64,000 nucleotides of DNA, from assembly GCA_036250195.1 (NCBI GenBank), contig JAVHZZ010000003.1, forward strand, positions 86,879,418 to 86,943,417. Reading direction: 5' to 3'. Source of the DNA: Mixophyes australis (lineage: Eukaryota > Chordata > Amphibia > Anura > Limnodynastidae). Made by a program: the position numbers and the translations under genes. Positions within the stretch are counted from its first letter, which is position 1. Each line of letters opens with the position of its first letter. Under the pieces are notes generated by a model. The model did no database searches and had not been told where the DNA came from. It worked only from the letters and a program-made list of their open reading frames with translations. Positions 59,180 through 64,000 of the stretch are shown here, one piece after another.

Positions 59180-59805
59180 CTCTCCCCCCTTTTTTCCCGA
59201 TACTGTGCCTCTCTCCCCCCTTTTTCTTTAATCTGTGCCTCTCTCCCCCCTTTTTTCTCACGCTGTGCCTCTCTCCCCCCTTTTTTCTCATGCTGTGCCT
59301 CTCACCCTTTTTTCTCATACTGTGCATCTCTCCCCCCTTTTTCCTTACTGTGCCTCTCTCCTTCCCTTTTCCCTTACTGTGCCTCTCTCCTTCCCTTTTC
59401 CCTTACTGTGCCTCTCTCCCCCCTTTTCCCTTACTGTGCCTCTCTCCCCCCTTTTCCCTTACTGTGCCTCTCTCCTCCCCTCTTCCCTTTCTGTGCCTCT
59501 CTCCTCCCCTTTTCCCTTACTGTGCCTCTCTCCCCCCTTTTCCCTTACTGTGTCTCTCTCCTCCCCTTTTCCCTTTCTGTGCCTCTCTCCTCCCCTTTTC
59601 CCTTTCTGTGCCTCTCTCCTCCCCTTTTCCTTTACTGTGCCTCTCTCCTTCCCATTTTCCTTACTGTGCCTCTCTCCTTCCCATTTTCCTTACTGTGCCT
59701 CTCTCCTTCCCTTTTCCCTTACTGTGCCTCTCTCCTCCCCTTTTTCCTTACTGTGCCTCTCTCCTCCCCTTTTTCCTTACTGTGCCTCTCTTCATTCCTT
59801 TTTCT
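59180..59805 (+). repeat. 29-31-bp polypyrimidine minisatellite, about 20 units
   Basis: The unit is TACTGTGCCTCTCTCCTCCC followed by CTTTTCCCT. Early units have CCCCCCTTTTTTCTCA instead. The plus strand is almost purely C and T over 600 bp, with one purine-containing word (CTGTG) per unit. Long frames in all three plus phases are artefacts. Confidence 0.97.
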
Positions 59806-59911
59806 TCATAGTGTACTTTTCTGCTTTATTCCCTTTTTTTACTTACCTTTCTATTAGTTTCTTTCTTTTCTTCTGTCTTCTCTCTTCTTGCTTCCTCTCT
59901 GTGCTGCTCAT

Positions 59912-59959
59912 CACTGAATGACAGGCGTGACTTGATGACGTCACGCCTGTCATTCAGTG
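59912..59959. repeat. 19-bp perfect hairpin
   Basis: CACTGAATGACAGGCGTGA at 59912-59930 pairs with 59941-59959 across a 10-base loop, inside the 2.3-kb hAT. Confidence 0.95.
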
Positions 59960-60445
59960 TTAACAGAGCAGAGAGGAAGGACGCCGGCGCCGCGAACAGG
60001 TGAGTAATTCTCTATTTATTTATTTTTTGCTACCCTGCTCCCCCCACCAACGAAGAGGAGCAGCCCCGACACCGCCCGCAACCCCCCCCCTCCCGCCGCA
60101 AAAAATTAAAAATCACGGGCAGTGCTGCAACAGACAGGTTAGATCATACGGGCGACGGGGTGGTCCGCGGAGTAAGGGGGACCCGGAGCAGATGCTGTCA
60201 GTTGCTGTCAGACAGCAACTGACAGCTGGCGAGTTAATGCAGGTGGCGGGGGGCCCTCAAAGAGAGGGGGGCCCGGGGCACGTGCCCCCTGTGCCCCCCC
60301 TTAATCCGGCTATGCCTATAACAACCACTGAGATTGTAGCTGTCATTTTGTAGAATGTACTAAATAAATGTTAACTAGAATCTAATTGGTTTCTATTGGC
60401 AATGTCTCCACTTACTTAAACCCACAGTTTAGTAAATCTAGCCCC

Positions 60446-61120
60446 ATGTTTTAAGTGATTGTGGTTGCCATGGTAGTCATATGACACTTTGCAGAACTAT
60501 AAATAATTGTTTGCAGCCTGCAGAAACAAACCAAAGAAAAATAGTAGTTTTATAGCATGCCACAGTGATTTATATAAACCCCCCCCCCCCCAAAAAAAAA
60601 AAAAAAAACGCACACCCCAGATTTTTCATATGATTCCTGCCTTAAGGCACTAGATGTAGTTGACACTTTTGAACGCAACCTGTTCCCATCACACAGTGAA
60701 CCACTTCTATGTATGTGCTATTGAATATATACAATTTTCCTGTTGAATTTGAAGTTTGTGTTCATTTTTTAAACATTTCAAATGTTCAAGAGCATTCCGT
60801 GCAGCTACAACATTTTCTGTGACAATATCACCATCCCTATTCTTACCAAACAAGGTGTCATTAGTCTTACTATTACTTGACTCTGATTCAACACAACCAG
60901 AATTATAATGACCAATTTTTATTACAACACTGTCATCATTATAAGTCACCTAGTGGTCCATATTTTACTTTTACCTCAACCATTACCCTTAGCAAGTGTT
61001 CTCTAACTTAACAAATAAATAAGTACACATAAAACTTGTTTGGTGAAGAAAAGTTATGACATTTATTGAAAATAAATGAATAAATTAAAATGGTGGGCAA
61101 TAAAAAACACAACCAATCAG
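60446..61120. other. gene-free except for one orphan frame
   Basis: A run of about 13 C followed by about 18 A lies at 60580-60608. The only notable frame is described separately. Confidence 0.5.
60707..60949 (-). other. orphan open frame, unrecognised
   Basis: An 80-residue frame whose make-up looks protein-like: DGDIVTENVVAARNALEHLK followed by CLKNEHKLQIQQ, a likely amphipathic helix, after a Ser/Asn-rich stretch. A stop codon lies directly before its first codon (GTG in the continuing frame). There is no polypyrimidine tract upstream that would mark it as an exon. The LKNEH wording is loosely reminiscent of the kinesin light chain N-terminus, but the match is too weak to name. It could be a retrocopy remnant or chance. 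Confidence 0.2.
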
Positions 61121-61199
61121 CTCACTCCTGCCATCATTTCCATACATTCATTAAGTTATTATCGCCAACATGATGCCTGCAAGAGCAAAGAGAGCTTTG
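61121..61199. repeat. 79-bp repeat, inverted partner at 63784-63863
   Basis: CTCACTCCTGCCATCATTTC through ATTCATTAAGTTATTATCGC to AGAGCTTTG. The reverse complement of 63784-63863 differs at about 6 of 79 positions, several at CpG sites. Confidence 0.88.
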
Positions 61200-61849
61200 C
61201 CAATTTATGGCAACCAAACAAAAAAACATACTCTGACACTTCTAGTTATCGGAGCCCCACTAACCTCTATTGGCTCAGTAGCTGGAACCCACCCTGCATA
61301 AATGGTGCCCCAGATCTCCCCAAGGGGGGGGAGTTACTAACAGGAACCTCCCTTTTTAGGGCGACTACTCCACCACCACCTAAATGCATCATTGATGGCT
61401 GATGATTGGCCTGTTTCTCTGCCACAACATAATCAGCCTTGTGTCTTAATAAGTGTTTTGCCACAACAAAACACTTATTAAGACACAAAGCAAGAATAAC
61501 ATCTACAAAACAATGAGGCCATCCCCGCAAATCTCTTCTGATTGGTTAATCAATGTAAGCAATCAAGCATTGCATTTGTTACCCTTGCAGGGCATCCTGC
61601 TTTATTATTTTTCATTTTACCACTATTTAGGATCTTATATGCCTTTGAGCTAATTGCCTGCCCTATCTAATCCTAATGGCAGGCAGTGCAGAAGCAATAT
61701 CACCATCATCATCAAACCAAACAATGCTGTATGGGGGGTGTAGAATCAGTATACCCAAGAGCAATGTCAACTTTTGAGATGATGACGACAGGGAAGAAAG
61801 TTATCAGAACAAATACATTAATATATTTGAAGAGGGAGTTAAAGTGAGC
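61200..61849. other. gene-free; perfect hairpin at 61439-61488
   Basis: TTGTGTCTTAATAAGTGTTT and its complement form a perfect 21-bp stem with an 8-base loop (61439-61459 and 61468-61488). No other recognised feature. Confidence 0.6.
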
Positions 61850-63070
61850 AGTGGCAATGTGCAATTATTATAAAACAGTAATAAATGTTTCAGAACAAGG
61901 ACAGAACACTTCTCACAATGATCATTGGGTATGTTAGTCACTATCGAATGGAAAAAAAATGAAAAACCAGCAGTAATCGTAAGATAAATAGTATACATTT
62001 GAGCTTCTATTGCTATGCTGTGCTGAATTGGCAGAACATTAAAAACACAGACTGCTGATGATCAGCATGTCTGGCTGACCACAGAAATCCTTTCTCAGTT
62101 TGTGATATACAATTATTAGTAGATGCAATAGGACAAAGCAATTGCACAGTTATCAATAAGTGTGTTAGCCACTAGTAAATAAAAATAAATAACCAATAAT
62201 AGCGATATTCATTCTGGTAGAATAAATCAAGTTCAATTGTAAACATCAGCTAGTATACAGCTGTGATCCGCTGCTGGACTTATGCAAAGCATACTGCAAT
62301 TTAGTACAGAAAAGACAGCATAACGTCTAATGATGCAACTGACTACAGACAAGTTTGTGAAACATTATTACTGACAAATCAGGATAGAGCAATTCTCACA
62401 GTGATCAATAGGTGTAGTCTCTGGTCAGTGTGAAAAATAATTACCAGTAGTAATATAAATGCTGGTATATAAAATTAGGATAAATTACATGGATTGCAGC
62501 TACTGTATTTATTTATATGGTGGCACTATATTATGCAGTGCTCTACAAAGTTTATTTAAACATTTACGTGAGTTGCTGACTCATTGCAGATTACAGTCTA
62601 AATTCTCTACCACATAAGTACACATTATGGATCATTTTATTTCAACCACTTAACCTACTAGTTTGTCTTTGGTCTGTGAGAAGGAACAAGAGCACATGGA
62701 GGAAGCCCACTCACAATACAGGGAGAACATACAACTGCACACAGAAAAGGCAAAGGTCAAAAATCAAAACCATGAACTAGCATTGAGGCAGCATTGGAAA
62801 CCACTGTGCCACCATTGCTGTTTTGCCTATACTGTCCTGAACATCTAATATTTAATTGCAGTATGCTATACATACACTCTGAGAGATGACAAAAAAGTAT
62901 AATTGACCACAGACACACCTGTATAAATTTTGTGAAAGACGATGACTGAATACAACAGGACAAACAATTCAATATATATGTGAGCTTCTAGTCAGTAGGC
63001 AAAAAAATGTAATAATCAAAACTAATAGCAATAAATCCTGTACACAAAATCAATACCAATTTTATGAATT
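61850..63070 (+). repeat. old tandem repeat, about 250-bp unit, at least 4 units
   Basis: Recurring landmarks: CTGACCACAGA (62073), CTGACTACAGA (62339), TTGACCACAGA (62903); and CACTTCTCACAATGATCATTG (61908), GCACAGTTATCAATAAGTG (62146), TCTCACAGTGATCAATAGGTG (62394). Each landmark is followed by AAAAATAA..ACCA.TA.TAAT. Spacing is about 235-265 bp once the SINE is subtracted. Units are highly diverged. Confidence 0.65.
62505..62815 (-). mobile_element. old tRNA-headed SINE within the tandem repeat
   Basis: TTTATTTATATGGTGGCACT, AACCTACTAGTTTGTCTTTG, GGGAGAACATACAACTGCAC and ACCACTGTGCCACC follow the SINE in reverse with many substitutions. Confidence 0.8.
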
Positions 63071-63392
63071 TCAGTAACTGTATTTATTTTTATCTATTGC
63101 AATGCATTGCTGTCATTGTCCTATCCCTACCTGTATTCAAAAGAGCAAAACAAGAGTGGACTGTATAATTCGACAAATATTCTGTAAAAATTCTGTGAAA
63201 TGCAAATTTACAAACTAAAGGGTAAATTAGTCATTTCAAAAAATTGAAAAGCAAAAGTAGAATTCAAATATTGTATTTTCAAAACTTTGTACTGTTGTAA
63301 AATTGTTTATTCTGATGCAAAACGTGATTTGCATGACACTTGATAAGCTTTCCTCATCTCTAGAGCATGACTAAGTAAAGAAGACTCTAAAG
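63071..63392. other. gene-free stretch
   Basis: Nothing recognised. Confidence 0.5.
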
Positions 63393-63576
63393 CAGAGGTG
63401 TCCAAACTCAGTCCTCAATGGCTAACAACAGTTCATGTTTTCAGGATTTTTTAATCATGCACAGGTGAGTTAATCTATTTGGCTGGATCAGTAATTATCC
63501 CACCTGTTTCTACAGACAGAAATCCAGAAAACATGACCTGTTGGTAGCCCTTGAGGACTGCGTTTGAACATCTCTA
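63393..63576. mobile_element. hAT MITE, duplication CTCTAAAG
   Basis: CAGAGGTGTCCAAACTCAGT and GACTGCGTTTGAACATCTCTA are inverted ends. CTCTAAAG is exact at 63385-63392 and 63577-63584. The interior pairs through TCATGTTTTCAGGATTT and AATCCAGAAAACATGA. Confidence 0.93.
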
Positions 63577-63584
63577 CTCTAAAG

Positions 63585-64000
63585 GGCTTTATTGTCTGAA
63601 GACAGGCACCTATACAAAAACCAGCAATATAGTTGTGCTGGTAAGTTGCATTGTTGCACAATCCTGTATAAACAATTAAGGGCAAGCAAATTGTAATCTT
63701 GCTTAGAATCAGATGTTAAAATTCAGTTTTTGGCTGAATTCTAAAGCTTAAATTTGCCTGGAGTCTGACACATCACAGTCTCACAAAGCTCTCTATGCTC
63801 TTGCAGGGATCACGTTGGCGATAACAACTTAATGAATGTATGGAAACGCTGGCAGGAGTGAGGAGAGTACCACTCAATACCTGTCACAGTCCAAGGATAC
63901 TCTTTTAGTTCCAGTCAAGGCAGGATTTTAGAATATAGACAGTGTGTTGTCCTCTGACAACAGAAGTAAGAAGGGCATCACCAGATCGCAGCAGACAGTG
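63585..64000. other. gene-free apart from the inverted repeat copy
   Basis: No coding region or transposon end recognised other than the 80-bp repeat. Confidence 0.5.
63784..63863. repeat. 80-bp repeat, inverted partner of 61121-61199
   Basis: Reverse complement of the copy at 61.1 kb with CpG sites better preserved (AACGTGATC, CAGCGTTTCC on the complementary strand). Confidence 0.88.

Larger units (their letters stand above)
58047..60314. mobile_element. hAT element, duplication CCTATAAC, with polypyrimidine minisatellite
   Basis: The ends CAGAGCTGGATTAAGG and CCTTAATCCGGCTATG are inverted and belong to the same family as 55401-55803. CCTATAAC is exact at 58039-58046 and 60315-60322. The interior holds ACATTAAAACTA-type repeats (58.25-58.45 kb), an AT run (58495-58548), a minisatellite and a hairpin. 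No transposase frame. Confidence 0.95.
57995..60445. mobile_element. palindromic MITE copy split by a 2.3-kb hAT
   Basis: Left part (57995-58046) GGGTATATTTATTAAACTGC and right part (60315-60445), ending TTTAGTAAATCTAGCCCC, together equal the MITE at 18232-18406 with about 15-20% divergence by eye. The inserted hAT lies between. Confidence 0.85.

Noticed and set aside
59235..59921. Long proline/leucine/serine-rich open frames in all three plus phases
   Set aside because: They are produced by the polypyrimidine minisatellite. Three overlapping repetitive frames without a defined start context are not genes.
60707..60949. Naming the orphan frame as a kinesin light chain piece
   Set aside because: The resemblance is limited to a few residues around LKNEH and could be chance.

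Overview
The window looks like non-coding, transposon-rich DNA from a vertebrate, most likely an anuran amphibian. I found no exon of a host gene that I can defend and no rRNA or standalone tRNA gene. The frog assignment is inference from the repeat mix: hAT elements ending TAGAGATGRGC, a tRNA-headed SINE with an L2-like tail, Tx1/L1-type LINEs, Penelope-like elements (PLEs) with GIY-YIG domains, and strongly palindromic MITEs. Most open frames are pieces of transposons or accidents of simple repeats.

Layout. 0-6.8 kb: old sequence with PLE remnants and a decayed Tc1 transposase. 6.8-12.8 kb: a hAT cluster with two fragments of one family (itself split by another hAT) lying 8 bp from a deleted copy of a second, related family. 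12.8-17.3 kb: a minus-strand L1/Tx1 LINE lacking its 3' part. 18-24.7 kb: a palindromic MITE, a SINE with a hAT inserted at its end, PLE and mariner pieces. 24.8-30.1 kb: a PLE 3' half whose 3' region was split by a 3.5 kb hAT carrying a 17-copy 100-bp satellite; the PLE end holds a hammerhead-ribozyme-like fold. 32.3-33.6 kb: an internally deleted Ty3/gypsy element. 35.0-40.8 kb: a nearly complete hAT (5.7 kb, 8-bp target duplication) whose transposase is broken by one frameshift and one stop codon. 41.8-42.5 kb: a solo LTR with a 5-bp duplication. 44-50 kb: SINE, L2 and L1 pieces. 51-64 kb: further hAT elements, several nested, with verifiable 8-bp duplications, a second LTR-like unit, palindromes and an old tandem repeat.

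How the parts relate. The 35-kb hAT is the reference for two related families. Its N-terminal coding segment, ending in a conserved MPF(Y/T)TRSGKE block, recurs at 7.4-8.1, 11.3-11.7 and 28.1-28.7 kb in copies that lost the catalytic core, so the local population is non-autonomous elements that still encode an N-terminal tail. These elements also seed tandem repeats: a 100-bp unit from the 5' leader, and a 78-bp unit in the 3' region that appears to descend from a copied piece of transposase coding sequence.

Limits: all homology calls come from reading motifs without searches. Boundaries are exact only where a target duplication is stated; others are approximate.
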